64,000 nt of DNA from positions 930,001 to 994,000 of the forward strand of contig CAWDUX010000002.1 in NCBI GenBank assembly GCA_963805605.1, written 5' to 3'. This DNA is from Actinocatenispora sp963805605 (GTDB taxonomy: Bacteria > Actinomycetota > Actinomycetes > Mycobacteriales > Micromonosporaceae). The notes under the pieces were generated by a model. The model did not search any database. It was not told where the DNA came from and saw only the letters and a program-made list of their open reading frames with translations. The translations under genes and the position numbers were made by a program. Below, in pieces: positions 24,710 through 33,036 of the stretch (position 1 is the stretch's first letter; every line of letters starts with the position of its first letter).

Positions 24710-26116
24710 TCAGGCACGGATGACCGCCAGCACGGCGTCTCGCAGCCCGGCCATCCGCTCGCTGCCCGGCGCCTCCACGTTCAGTCGCAGCAGCGGCTCG
24801 GTGTTGGAGGCCCGCAGATTGAACCAGGAACCGTCGTCGAACTGCACGGTCAGACCGTCCAGCTCGTCGATGTCCGCGTCGGCGAAGGTCTCCCGTACCG
24901 CGGCCAGCCGGCCGGCCTGGTCCTGCACGGTGGAGTTGACCTCACCGGAGGCGACGTACCGGGTGAACTCGGCGACCAGGTCCGACAGCGTGCCCGGCTG
25001 GCCACCGAGCGCGGCCAGTACGTGCATCGCGGCCAGCATCCCGGTGTCGGCGAACCAGAAGTCCCGGAAGTAGTAGTGCGCGGAGTGCTCGCCGCCGAAC
25101 ACCGCGTCGGTGCGGGCCATCTCGGCCTTGATGAACGAGTGCCCGACCCGGGTACGGACCGGCTTCCCGCCGTGTTCGCGGACGATCTCCGGTACCGCGT
25201 GCGACACGATGCAGTTGTGGATGATCACCGACGGGCCGTCACCGCCGGCGTTGCGGGCCAGCTCGCGGGTGGCCACCAGGGCGGTGATCGCCGACGGCGA
25301 GACCGGTTCGCCGCGCTCGTCGACCACGAAACAGCGATCCGCGTCGCCGTCGAAGGCCAATCCGAGGTCGGCGCCGACCTCACGCACCTTGGCCTGCAGG
25401 TCCACGATGTTCGCTGGTTCCAGCGGGTTGGCCTCGTGGTTCGGGAACGATCCGTCCAGCTCGAAGTAGAGCGGCACAATCGTCAACGGCAGCGCCTCGA
25501 ACTTGCTGTCGCCCAGTACGGCCGGCACGCTGTAGCCGCCCATCCCGTTACCGGCGTCCACGACCACCTTCAGCGGACGGATACCGGACAGGTCGACCAG
25601 GGTACGCAGGTGCGCGGCGTACTCGGCGACCAGGTCGCGTTCGGTGACCGAACCGACCCGTTCCGCCCGTTCCGGCGGGTCGGCCAGGAACTTCTGCGCC
25701 AGGTCGCGGATCTCGGCAAGCCCGGTGTCCTGACCGATCGGCCGGGCACCGGACCGGCACATCTTGATGCCGTTGTAGCGCGCCGGGTTGTGGCTGGCGG
25801 TGAACATCGCCCCGGGCAGGTCCAGCGAGCCGGACGCGTAGTAGAGCATGTCCGTGGGGCCCAGTCCGGCGTTGATCACGTCGGCGCCCTGGCCGGTCGC
25901 GCCCTCGGCGAAGGCAGCAACCAGGTCGGGCGACGAACCGCGCATATCATGCGCGACGACGATCTGGCGCGCATCGGCCACCCGGACGAACGCCGCACCC
26001 ACCGCCCGCGCCACCTGCTCATTGAGCTGATCGGGCACGACACCCCGCACGTCGTACGCCTTGACGATCTCAGCCAGATCCACCACGCCGGTCACTCCCG
26101 TCGATCCTGCGGACAC
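24710..26116 (-). CDS. manB: Phosphomannomutase/phosphoglucomutase
   Basis: A 468-aa enzyme converting mannose-6-phosphate to mannose-1-phosphate. The phosphoserine loop FTASHNP is at about 105-111 (Ser108), the Mg2+ loop DGDADR near residue 245, the sugar-specificity loop GGEHSAHYYFRDF, and the C-terminal phosphate-binding RASNTEPLLRLN. GGEHSAHYYF fits the dual-specificity PMM/PGM group. It acts between manA (20.9 kb) and manC (33.0 kb) in GDP-mannose synthesis. Confidence 0.95.
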   Translation of the reverse strand: MSAGSTGVTGVVDLAEIVKAYDVRGVVPDQLNEQVARAVGAAFVRVADARQIVVAHDMRGSSPDLVAAFAEGATGQGADVINAGLGPTDMLYYASGSLDLPGAMFTASHNPARYNGIKMCRSGARPIGQDTGLAEIRDLAQKFLADPPERAERVGSVTERDLVAEYAAHLRTLVDLSGIRPLKVVVDAGNGMGGYSVPAVLGDSKFEALPLTIVPLYFELDGSFPNHEANPLEPANIVDLQAKVREVGADLGLAFDGDADRCFVVDERGEPVSPSAITALVATRELARNAGGDGPSVIIHNCIVSHAVPEIVREHGGKPVRTRVGHSFIKAEMARTDAVFGGEHSAHYYFRDFWFADTGMLAAMHVLAALGGQPGTLSDLVAEFTRYVASGEVNSTVQDQAGRLAAVRETFADADIDELDGLTVQFDDGSWFNLRASNTEPLLRLNVEAPGSERMAGLRDAVLAVIRA

Positions 26117-26182
26117 TTCCCGCAGCGTACCGACCCGCTACCGGTCCACGGGCCGCGACTCCCGGCGCCGGCCGGCCGCCGA

Positions 26183-26917
26183 TCAGACCGACGAGACCGC
26201 GATCCGCCGGTAGTCGTCGAGGTCCACCAGCAGGATCCCCTCGGACCGGCGGGCCGAATTCAACAGGGCCAACCCGGCCGGGTCGTTCATGCCCGGCTCG
26301 TGCGCGGACAGGTACTCGGAGAGGAAACGATGCACCGGCTCACCGTGCAACCGCTCGGCGTCGGCCCGGAACTCCGCGTCGGCGTGCAACACGATCAGCA
26401 ACATGCCGTACGCCCGGTCGGTCTCCGGTGACAGCATCGGCTGGAAGTGCGGTACGTCCAGCGCGCGGGCACCGTAGCGCTGGTAGAAACGCAGCCGCGC
26501 GACCGGGTCGCCGTGCTGGGCGGACGCCCGGTGCCGGTCTGGCCGTTCCACCTCGGCGAGCAGGACACACGGCCGGTACCGCCGCTGCCACGCGCTGATC
26601 GCCGCGGACAGCAGCCGGCCCCCGATGCCCTGACTGCGTTCATTGGGCGCGGTCGCCAGATAGTTGAGGGTGACGACCCGCGCTGACGAGGACCACTCGC
26701 CGACCGCGACGCCGTGCGGGGCGCCGAACGTGTCCACCGCGGCGATCATGGTGACGACACCGGCGGTCACCCCGGCCCGCAACGTCGCCAGCGGCGCCAG
26801 CTCATCCGGCGGGAACGACGGACGCAGAATATCGGTGTAGATACGGTCCACCATCGGGCCGCCGTGTGGCACGGCCTCGATGGTGATCCCGTCGTTCACC
26901 CCCGCTGTCTCCGTCAC
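26183..26917 (-). CDS. GNAT-like N-acetyltransferase
   Basis: A 244-aa soluble protein with a GNAT core: VVTLNYLATAPNERSQGIGGRLLSAAISAW contains the acetyl-CoA pyrophosphate loop (Q/RxxGxG/A as RSQGIGGR), and LRFYQRYGARALDVPHFQPML the C-terminal strand. The N-terminal half has the IYTDILRPSFPPDEL motif. GTG 26917 was chosen as first start after the in-frame stop-poor leader; a small inverted repeat GCAGAA-GGCG-TTCTGC lies about 45 bp upstream (26960-26975). The acceptor is unknown. Not in the conserved mycobacterial block, so an insertion here. Confidence 0.7.
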   Translation of the reverse strand: MTETAGVNDGITIEAVPHGGPMVDRIYTDILRPSFPPDELAPLATLRAGVTAGVVTMIAAVDTFGAPHGVAVGEWSSSARVVTLNYLATAPNERSQGIGGRLLSAAISAWQRRYRPCVLLAEVERPDRHRASAQHGDPVARLRFYQRYGARALDVPHFQPMLSPETDRAYGMLLIVLHADAEFRADAERLHGEPVHRFLSEYLSAHEPGMNDPAGLALLNSARRSEGILLVDLDDYRRIAVSSV

Positions 26918-27008
26918 ACAGTCCAGCCTGCCATACCACGCCGTGGTCCGAAACGGCCAGCAGAAGGCGTTCTGCCGGCGGCTGACCCGCAGCAGACCCC
27001 GAAGACGG

Positions 27009-27365
27009 TCAGGCCGGCGGCGGAATGACCCGCAAGTGACCCCGGCGACCGATCTCACGGGCGTCGCCGAACAGCGGGTCCTCCGAGCGGGCCGGACGGC
27101 CGGCCTCCCGGACCGCGTCGGCCAGCGCCACCAGATCGTCCGTACTCGGCTCCGGCGCGACGAATTCACCCTCGTGCCGGACCAGTTCCCAGCCACGCGG
27201 CGTGGTCAGCCGGGTGGCGTGCTGTTCGCACAGGTCGTAGGAGTGCGGTTCGGCGAAGGCGGCCAGCGGCCCGACCACCGCCGTGGAATCGGCATAGACG
27301 TAGGTCAGCGTGGCGACAGCTGCCTCAGGGCAGCCGCTCCGGGTACACCGCCGAGATGACCTCAC
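27009..27365 (-). CDS. DUF3499-family protein
   Basis: A 118-aa actinobacteria-specific protein of unknown function. RRCTRSGCPEAAVATLTYVYADSTAVVGPLA and SYDLCEQHATRLTTPRGWELVRHE are the conserved family parts; the Cys/Cys/His/Cys set (CTRSGC ... CEQH) could bind zinc. In mycobacteria the equivalent gene (next to manB/pmmA) has the same neighbours. GTG 27365 start. It is divergent from the metallopeptidase-like gene with about 170 bp between them. Confidence 0.85.
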   Translation of the reverse strand: MRSSRRCTRSGCPEAAVATLTYVYADSTAVVGPLAAFAEPHSYDLCEQHATRLTTPRGWELVRHEGEFVAPEPSTDDLVALADAVREAGRPARSEDPLFGDAREIGRRGHLRVIPPPA

Positions 27366-27535
27366 GACCGATCACGGTATCGCCCGACGGCAGCGCGTTC
27401 GTCCGATTGCCTGACGACACGCCGTACCAAGCTCCGTTGTCTGCTCTGTTCCGGTCCGGTAACGGCGGTGTGCATGACTCGGCGGGTGCGCCTCGACTGC
27501 GGTGATGCCACCTACCGAGGGCTAACCTGGTCGGT

Positions 27536-27991
27536 GTGAGCAGCACATCCCGCCCCACCAACCGCCCGGCCGGCCCACACCGCGACCGGCGCGGTCGAGG
27601 GCTGCGGGGTCGGCTGGTGCCGGCCACCCTGCCGCTGTCCCGGACCCGGGCGCAGCTGTTCGACGAGATGGTCCTGGACGCCGTGGAGTTGCTGGAACAG
27701 CGTTTCGCGGACGAACTGACCGGAGTGCAGTTCGCGGTCGAGGACGTGCCGCCGGCACTCAACGTGTACGACGCCGATGTACTGGAGGACGGCGAGGTGC
27801 CGATCGCCCGGCTACTGCCCGGACATCCGGGCACGGACGGTATGCCGCCGCGCATCGTGCTCTACCGGCGCCCGTTGGAACTACGGGCAGTGGACCGGGA
27901 CGATCTGGCCGACCTGGTCAAGGACGTCATCGTCGAGCAGGTGGCCAATCTGCTGGGGCTGGACCCGGAAGAGGTCGATCCGGAGGAGTGA
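27536..27991 (+). CDS. Metallopeptidase-family (zincin-like) protein
   Basis: A 151-aa protein of the actinobacterial zincin-like family. After a basic N-terminal 30 residues, the core LFDEMVLDAVELLEQRFADEL and FAVEDVPP lead to the segment DLADLVKDVIVEQVANLLGLDPEEVDP, which takes the place of HExxHxxG. Only the Glu is kept; both histidines are replaced (V and N), so peptidase activity is doubtful even though the fold is probably retained. Convergent on whiB with a terminator between. Confidence 0.8.
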   Translation: MSSTSRPTNRPAGPHRDRRGRGLRGRLVPATLPLSRTRAQLFDEMVLDAVELLEQRFADELTGVQFAVEDVPPALNVYDADVLEDGEVPIARLLPGHPGTDGMPPRIVLYRRPLELRAVDRDDLADLVKDVIVEQVANLLGLDPEEVDPEE

Positions 27992-28048
27992 CCACCGGCA
28001 CGCCCCGACAGCAGCGGGGCACAAGAACAATTGGTCCGGACAGCAGAA

Positions 28049-28080
28049 TGCCCGGCGCGGTCCCCCAACCGCGCCGGGCA
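28049..28080. terminator. Bidirectional hairpin terminator
   Basis: TGCCCGGCGCGGT (28049-28061) and ACCGCGCCGGGCA (28068-28080) form a perfect 13-bp stem with a 6-nt loop between the convergent metallopeptidase-like gene and whiB. Confidence 0.8.
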
Positions 28081-28104
28081 TCGATGTCCACCGACGGTCG
28101 CAGC

Positions 28105-28362
28105 TCAGACCGCCCGACGCTTCATCTTGCGGCGTTCGCGTTCGGACAGTCCGCCCCAGATGCCGAACCGTTCGTCCTTTCCGAGCGCGTACTCCAGGCA
28201 CTCCGCCCGCACCTCACAGCGCGAGCAGATGCGCTTGGCCTCGCGGGTCGACCCCCCCTTTTCCGGGAAGAACGCCTCCGGATCGGTCTGTGCGCACAGG
28301 GCGCGTTCCTGCCATTCCGGCGCATCCTCCATCAGGTCGGCCACCGTCTCACGGCCGTCCAT
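28105..28362 (-). CDS. whiB: WhiB-family iron-sulfur regulator (WhiB/WhiB2 type)
   Basis: An 85-aa regulator that binds a [4Fe-4S] cluster through Cys23, Cys46, Cys49 and Cys55 and partners with the housekeeping sigma factor. The segments ALCAQTDPEAFFPEKGGSTREAK and DERFGIWGGLSERERR (GIWGG at 67-71) match the WhiB2/WhmD group, needed for septation and, in Streptomyces, sporulation. The basic tail KMKRRAV contacts DNA. ATG 28362 has AAGGAGG 7 nt upstream. The neighbours (DUF3499, metallopeptidase-like, fbiAB) are the same as for mycobacterial whiB2. Confidence 0.95.
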   Translation of the reverse strand: MDGRETVADLMEDAPEWQERALCAQTDPEAFFPEKGGSTREAKRICSRCEVRAECLEYALGKDERFGIWGGLSERERRKMKRRAV

Positions 28363-28491
28363 CACGTGCCTCCTTGCTCCGGCACCGGCAGTCGCCCGGT
28401 GCTCACCCCCCAGGCGGAAGGCCCCGTTCAGTTGTCGTACGGCCCGCCGCCATCGAGCCGCTAGCGACGCGCCATCAATGTCCCCCCTGAA

Positions 28492-28521
28492 ATTACACGC
28501 GTGTAATACGTGCGCCGTCAA
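28492..28521 (-). promoter_or_regulatory. Predicted whiB promoter overlapped by a 16-bp palindrome
   Basis: On the minus strand TTGACG (28521-28516) and TGTAAT (28497-28492) are 18 bp apart, matching 5/6 of both housekeeping hexamers. The perfect palindrome ATTACACG/CGTGTAAT (28492-28507) covers the -10 box and part of the spacer, so a protein bound there would block RNA polymerase. The leader to the ATG would be about 120 nt and contains a GCACCGG/CCGGTGC hairpin. The 200 bp beyond (28522-28706) shows no gene. Confidence 0.6.
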
Positions 28522-28706
28522 GCCGAACCTGATAAATAGGCCCGTTCGATGGAGCGATGCCGAAGCGGGGTGGACCGGGCCGGGTGGCGGGGTACAGCGA
28601 CCGGTCATGGACGGGTCTCAGGCTACCGGGCAGCGGTCCACTGTGGACGTAATTTCCACCGCACAGCGGCACCCCGGGCCGCGCACGGACAGCCATCACC
28701 TGAACC

Positions 28707-28754
28707 TAGAAGGGCATGGCCCGACCGGATCGCCGGTCGGGCCACGCCCTTCTA
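28707..28754. terminator. Very strong bidirectional terminator
   Basis: TAGAAGGGC-A-TGGCCCGACCGG pairs with CCGGTCGGGCCA-C-GCCCTTCTA around ATCG: 21 paired bases with a single A/C mismatch. It ends transcription from the Gln-rich protein gene and shields the whiB promoter region. Confidence 0.85.
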
Positions 28755-28768
28755 CATTACGGACGGAG

Positions 28769-29992
28769 CTACTGCCCGCCCTGCTGTTGGCGCCGCTGGT
28801 CGATCTGCTGGCGCATCTCCGGGGTGATCAACTGGGTGCGCTGACCCTCGTCCAGACCGTCACTCTTGGCCTGCTGCTGATCGGACTGCCAACCGGAACT
28901 GCCCGGCGCGGTCGGCCATGCGCTGGCCGCCGGCGCGCCCTGGGCGGCGGCCCGCTGGCCACCCTGCTGCTGCCCAGCGCTCGGCCAGGCGTTGCCGCCG
29001 GCCGCCGGCCCGCCCTGCGCGGCACCCGAGGTCGGCGCGGCACCGGAGGTCGGCGCTGAGTCCTGCGGACCGGGTACACCTGAGGTCGGTGACGACGACG
29101 GCACCGAGGAGGCCTGCGTGGTGCCACCGCCGTAGGCGTACGCACCGCCCTGCCCGTAGCCGCCGGCCTGCTGCTGCGGCTGACCGTAGCTGCCCTGCTG
29201 GCCGTAGTTGGCCTGCTGCTGGCTGTACGCCTGCTGGGGCTGGGTCTGCTGCTGCGCCTGCTGCTGCGCGGCGGCCTGCTGCTGACCCTGTGCCTGCTGC
29301 TGCGCGGCGGCCTGCTGCTGTGCCTGATAGCCCTGCTGCGCGTACGCCTGCTGACTGTATGCCTGCTGCTGCTGTTGCGGCTGCTGCTGGCCGTACGCCT
29401 GGGCAGCGGCCTGCTGCTGCCCGTAGCCCTGCTGCGCGTACGCCTGCTGGGCGGCGAGCTGGTTGTAGCCGGCCTGCTGGCCGAAGCCAGGCTGCTTGGC
29501 CCCGGCCGGGCTCAGCGACTGCATGGTGACCAGGACGAACAGCCCTGCGAGCGCGGCCAGCGCCAGGACGGCCAGCCGCCCGAAGAGGGTCGCGATCGGG
29601 GCGGCCACCGAACTACCGGACTGGGTGGCCAGATCGAGCTGGTACATCAGACCACCGATCAACGACACCAGGCCGAGCAGCACCATGAGGGCGTACTCGA
29701 CCAGTGCGATCAGGGTGAACAGCTTGGCCTGCGCCAGCACCGGCCGAATGTGCGTGGCCAGCAGAACGGCCAGCAGCGGCGGCAGAATCGTCGCCCACCC
29801 GAGGAACTCGTAGAACTCGTAGGACGCATTCTGGGTGAACTTGTCATCGCCCGTCGGGATCAGCTGCGCCGCCGCCGCGAGCAGCATCAGTACCACTGCC
29901 GCGAGCATGATGAGACCGGCGATCAGCCGGAGGGGCTTGGTACGTTGACTGGCCGTCAGTTCCTTCTCGTCGGCCGCCGTCTGGGTTGTCAC
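28769..29992 (-). CDS. Membrane protein with long Gln/Tyr/Gly-rich prion-like tail
   Basis: A 407-aa protein. Residues about 22-165 hold four predicted membrane helices, with an extracytoplasmic loop (PTGDDKFTQNASYEFYEF). From about residue 175 to 290 the cytoplasmic tail is a low-complexity array of Q, A, Y and G, with runs of GYGQQQ, AYAQQ and AAAQQQAQ units, followed by a Ser/Pro/Thr/Gly linker and a short conserved-looking end (LDEGQRTQLITPEMRQQIDQRRQQQ). GTG 29992 has AAGGGAGAG upstream. The tail resembles prion-like or condensate-forming sequences. Function unknown; it faces fbiA across a 156-bp divergent promoter gap. Confidence 0.75.
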   Translation of the reverse strand: MTTQTAADEKELTASQRTKPLRLIAGLIMLAAVVLMLLAAAAQLIPTGDDKFTQNASYEFYEFLGWATILPPLLAVLLATHIRPVLAQAKLFTLIALVEYALMVLLGLVSLIGGLMYQLDLATQSGSSVAAPIATLFGRLAVLALAALAGLFVLVTMQSLSPAGAKQPGFGQQAGYNQLAAQQAYAQQGYGQQQAAAQAYGQQQPQQQQQAYSQQAYAQQGYQAQQQAAAQQQAQGQQQAAAQQQAQQQTQPQQAYSQQQANYGQQGSYGQPQQQAGGYGQGGAYAYGGGTTQASSVPSSSPTSGVPGPQDSAPTSGAAPTSGAAQGGPAAGGNAWPSAGQQQGGQRAAAQGAPAASAWPTAPGSSGWQSDQQQAKSDGLDEGQRTQLITPEMRQQIDQRRQQQGGQ

Positions 29993-30148
29993 AGCTCTCC
30001 CTTCAGGTAGCGCTGGGCACATGTACAGGGTGGTCATGTCCCGCCGAGCCTAGCCGGGCCGAGCACCTGGTGTTACCACCCGGTGCTGATCATGGTCGTG
30101 CCGGGAGGCGTCGGCGGGTGTCGTGGCCGGTACGGAAGGATGGACCGT

Positions 30149-31108
30149 ATGCGCATCGTCGTTCTCGCCGGTGGTATCGGCGGAGCTCGGTTCCTGCAAG
30201 GTGTTCGGGCGTGTGCCACAACGGGTGGACATCAGGTTACCGCCATCGTCAACGTCGGCGACGACGTGACCGTGCACGGCGTACGGGTCTGTCCGGACCT
30301 GGACAGCGTCATGTACACGTTGGGTGATGGCGCTGACCCCGAACGTGGCTGGGGCCGGGCCGGCGAGAGCTGGGCGGTGCGCGACGAGCTGGCCGCGTAC
30401 GGCGCCGAGCCGGGCTGGTTCGGGCTGGGCGACCGGGATCTGGCCACCCATCTGATCCGCACCCGGATGTTGACCGTCGGCTACCCGCTGTCGGCGGTGA
30501 CCGAAGCGCTGTGTGCCCGCTGGCAGCCAGGTGTGACCTTGCTGCCAGCCACCGACGACCGGATGGAGACCCATGTGGTCGCCACCGTGCCCGGCGGATC
30601 CACCCCACAGGCACTGCACTTCCAGGAGTGGTGGATCCGATACCACGCCGAACCCGTCGCCGAACGCTTCGTGTTCGTCGACGCGGAGAAGGCCCGCCCG
30701 GCGCCCGGCGTGCTGGATGCGCTCTCGACGGCGGAGCTGATCCTGATCGCGCCCAGCAATCCGGTGGTCAGTATCGGTCCGATCCTCGCGGTGCCCGGCG
30801 TTCGCGACGCGCTGCGCGACTCGCCCGCGCCGGTGGTCGGGATCTCGCCGATCATCGGTGGCGCACCGGTACGCGGGATGGCCGATGCGTGTCTGCGCGC
30901 CGTCGGCGCCGACGTCAGCGCCGCCGGGGTGGGCCGCTGGTACGGCGCGGCTGACGACGGCGGCGTGCTGGACGGTTGGCTGGTCGACACCCGGGACGCC
31001 GGAACCGAGGTGCCCGGGGTGCGGGTACTGGCCCGACCGCTGATGATGACCGACGAGCAGGAGACGGTGGCGATCGTGACCGATGCGATGGGACTGGCCG
31101 GTGTCTGA
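30149..31108 (+). CDS. fbiA: F420 biosynthesis phospholactate/phosphoenolpyruvyl transferase
   Basis: A 319-aa CofD/FbiA enzyme that joins the phospho-C3 unit of the GDP-activated donor to Fo, giving (dehydro-)F420-0. MRIVVLAGGIGGARFLQGV is the nucleotide-binding start; NVGDDVTVHGVRVCPDLDSVMYTLGDGADPERGWG, LGDRDLATHLIRT and APSNPVVSIGPILAVPG are all signature regions. ATG 30149 follows GGAAGG by 9 nt; ATG 30140 is possible. The gene overlaps fbiB by 8 bp, so the two are co-translated. Confidence 0.95.
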   Translation: MRIVVLAGGIGGARFLQGVRACATTGGHQVTAIVNVGDDVTVHGVRVCPDLDSVMYTLGDGADPERGWGRAGESWAVRDELAAYGAEPGWFGLGDRDLATHLIRTRMLTVGYPLSAVTEALCARWQPGVTLLPATDDRMETHVVATVPGGSTPQALHFQEWWIRYHAEPVAERFVFVDAEKARPAPGVLDALSTAELILIAPSNPVVSIGPILAVPGVRDALRDSPAPVVGISPIIGGAPVRGMADACLRAVGADVSAAGVGRWYGAADDGGVLDGWLVDTRDAGTEVPGVRVLARPLMMTDEQETVAIVTDAMGLAGV

Positions 31109-32399
31109 GAACCCCACGGTGGAAGGGATCCGGATACTTCCGCTGATCGGTGTCGGCGAGGTGTCACCCGGCGACGATCTGGCCGGACTGATCGCCACCG
31201 CCGGCACACCGCTGCTCGACGACGACATCCTGGTGGTCACCAGCAAGGTGGTCAGCAAGGCGGAGGGCCGGCTGATCGAGGTGCCGACCGACCCGGCGCA
31301 GCGCGAGGCGGCCCGCCAGGCATCGGTGGACGCCGAGGCGGTGCGGGTGGTGGCAACCCGCGGCCGGACCCGCATCGTGCAGACCACACACGGCCTGGTG
31401 CTCGCCGCGGCCGGGGTCGACAACTCCAATGTGGACCCCGATCGGCTGGCGTTGCTGCCGGTCGACCCGGACGGCTCGGCCCGGCGGTTGCGGGCCGCGC
31501 TGGCCGAGCGGCTCGGGGTCCGGGTCGCGGTCGTGATCAGCGACACGATGGGCCGGCCGTGGCGTACCGGGCAGACCGATGTGGCGATCGGCGCCGCCGG
31601 GATCGCGCCGCTGCGCGACCACCGCGGCTCTACCGACCCGTACGGAAACGATCTGTCGGTGACCGCCGCTGCGGTGATCGATGAGCTGGCCGGCGCCGGG
31701 GATCTGGTGAAGGGCAAGACATCCGGGGTTCCGGTAGCGGTCGTACGCGGTCTGGGCCCGGTACCGGCCGACGACGGTCCCGGCGCCGCCGCGCTGGTAC
31801 GGTCGTCCGCTGAGGACATGTTCGCGCTGGGCACCGCGGAGGCGCGGGCCGCGGGCCGACGCGAGGTGCTCACCGCCCAGCTCGGTGGAGCCGACCTGAG
31901 CGACGATCCGGTACCGGACGAAGTGGTACGCCGCGCCGTCGCGGTGATGCTCGGCCAGGCCGGCCGACCGTCGCTGTGGCGCTACGTCCGGGTGGACAGC
32001 GACGCGGCCCGCGACCGGCTGGCCACCGCACTGTCCGGGGTGGAACCGGACGCGATGGCGACCGGCATGATGATCCGCCAGGCTCCGGTGCTGCTGGCGT
32101 TCTTCCGTACCGAACCGATCATCGGCCTCGACGCCGACGAGGACGACCCGGAGGCGATGGCCGCGATCCTGCAACAGATGGACGGGGTGGCCGCGGCGCG
32201 GGACGCGCTGGCGGCGGAGGGCCTGGTGCACCTGATGTTGCTGCCTCCGCTGTTCGACGACGACGCGCAGCACGCCGTAGCGGACGCGTTGGAGCTACCG
32301 AAGGACTGGTCCTTCCTGGGCCTGTCCGCGGCCGGCCGACCGGCGGACGAGACCGGGCCACAGGACCTGGACCCGGGCGAGACGTTGCTGCGGCGCTGA
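31101..32399 (+). CDS. fbiB: F420:gamma-glutamyl ligase with divergent C-terminal domain
   Basis: A 432-aa protein. The N-terminal half (about 1-245) is CofE: LPLIGVGEVSPGDDLAGLI, VVTSKVVSKAEG, GVDNSNV, ISDTMGRPWRTGQTDVAIGAAG and YGNDLSVTAAAVIDELAGAGDLVKGK, the last two forming GTP/metal and F420 sites. It adds glutamates to F420-0. The C-terminal ~180 residues correspond to the nitroreductase-fold FMN domain that reduces dehydro-F420-0 in mycobacteria, but the usual GLGSCW region reads GLVHLMLLPPLF and the RRSVRxF entry is missing, while LxLPKDWSFLGLSAAG and DPGETLLRR endings remain. GTG 31101 start. Confidence 0.9.
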   Translation: MSENPTVEGIRILPLIGVGEVSPGDDLAGLIATAGTPLLDDDILVVTSKVVSKAEGRLIEVPTDPAQREAARQASVDAEAVRVVATRGRTRIVQTTHGLVLAAAGVDNSNVDPDRLALLPVDPDGSARRLRAALAERLGVRVAVVISDTMGRPWRTGQTDVAIGAAGIAPLRDHRGSTDPYGNDLSVTAAAVIDELAGAGDLVKGKTSGVPVAVVRGLGPVPADDGPGAAALVRSSAEDMFALGTAEARAAGRREVLTAQLGGADLSDDPVPDEVVRRAVAVMLGQAGRPSLWRYVRVDSDAARDRLATALSGVEPDAMATGMMIRQAPVLLAFFRTEPIIGLDADEDDPEAMAAILQQMDGVAAARDALAAEGLVHLMLLPPLFDDDAQHAVADALELPKDWSFLGLSAAGRPADETGPQDLDPGETLLRR

Positions 32400-32413
32400 G
32401 GCGGAGGACACAC

Positions 32414-32962
32414 GTGTCGGAACTGTACGACGATGCCTGCCGGGTACTGACCGCTTGGCGGCCGGAGGTATCCGGCGGCCAGCACCGGGACCGTACGCTG
32501 GAACTGTTGGCGCACGGTCCGCAGACGATGTATCGGTCCTTTATGGACGGCCATGTCACAGCCAGTGCGGCGGTCCTGGATGCCACGTTGTCCCGGGTAC
32601 TGCTCTGCCTGCACGGCAAGATCCACCGCTGGGTGCAGCTCGGCGGGCACTGCGAACCGAACGACCGTAGCCTGGCCGATGCGGCGCTGCGCGAGGCGAC
32701 CGAGGAGTCCGGCATCGCCGGGCTACGGCTGCATCCCGAGCCGATCGACCTGGACATCCATCCGGTCACCTGCGGCGGACACAGCTCCTACCACTACGAC
32801 GTACGGTATGTGCTCGTCGCGCCGGCGGGTGCGGCCGAACAGGTCAGTGACGAGTCCGAGGCGCTCGGCTGGTTCCCACCCGACCAACTGCCCGAGCCGC
32901 TGGCCAACGCCACCGCACAGCTGATGGCGCCGGCGCTGGCCTCGGCGGCGCAGCTGCGCTGA
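32414..32962 (+). CDS. NUDIX hydrolase
   Basis: A 182-aa nucleoside-diphosphate-linked hydrolase. The Nudix region reads GGHCEPNDRSLADAALREATEESGI, with the REATEESG metal-binding core intact and one extra residue before it compared with the strict box. GTG 32414 lies 15 bp after fbiB, with GCGGAGGA upstream, so it belongs to the fbiAB operon. It may clean up nucleotide by-products (for example GDP-linked intermediates) of F420 synthesis, but this is inference. Confidence 0.85.
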   Translation: MSELYDDACRVLTAWRPEVSGGQHRDRTLELLAHGPQTMYRSFMDGHVTASAAVLDATLSRVLLCLHGKIHRWVQLGGHCEPNDRSLADAALREATEESGIAGLRLHPEPIDLDIHPVTCGGHSSYHYDVRYVLVAPAGAAEQVSDESEALGWFPPDQLPEPLANATAQLMAPALASAAQLR

Positions 32963-33036
32963 CCCGCCATGTGCACGGCCCGGCACGAGCACGGCCCGCG
33001 GCAGACTGGAGAAGGGCCGGCCGACGGCGGCTCGGG

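Noticed and set aside
24410..26431. A 673-codon frame opposite manB
   Set aside because: It is antisense to the clearly recognised phosphomannomutase and its translation has no domain; GC-rich DNA lacks stops in this frame.
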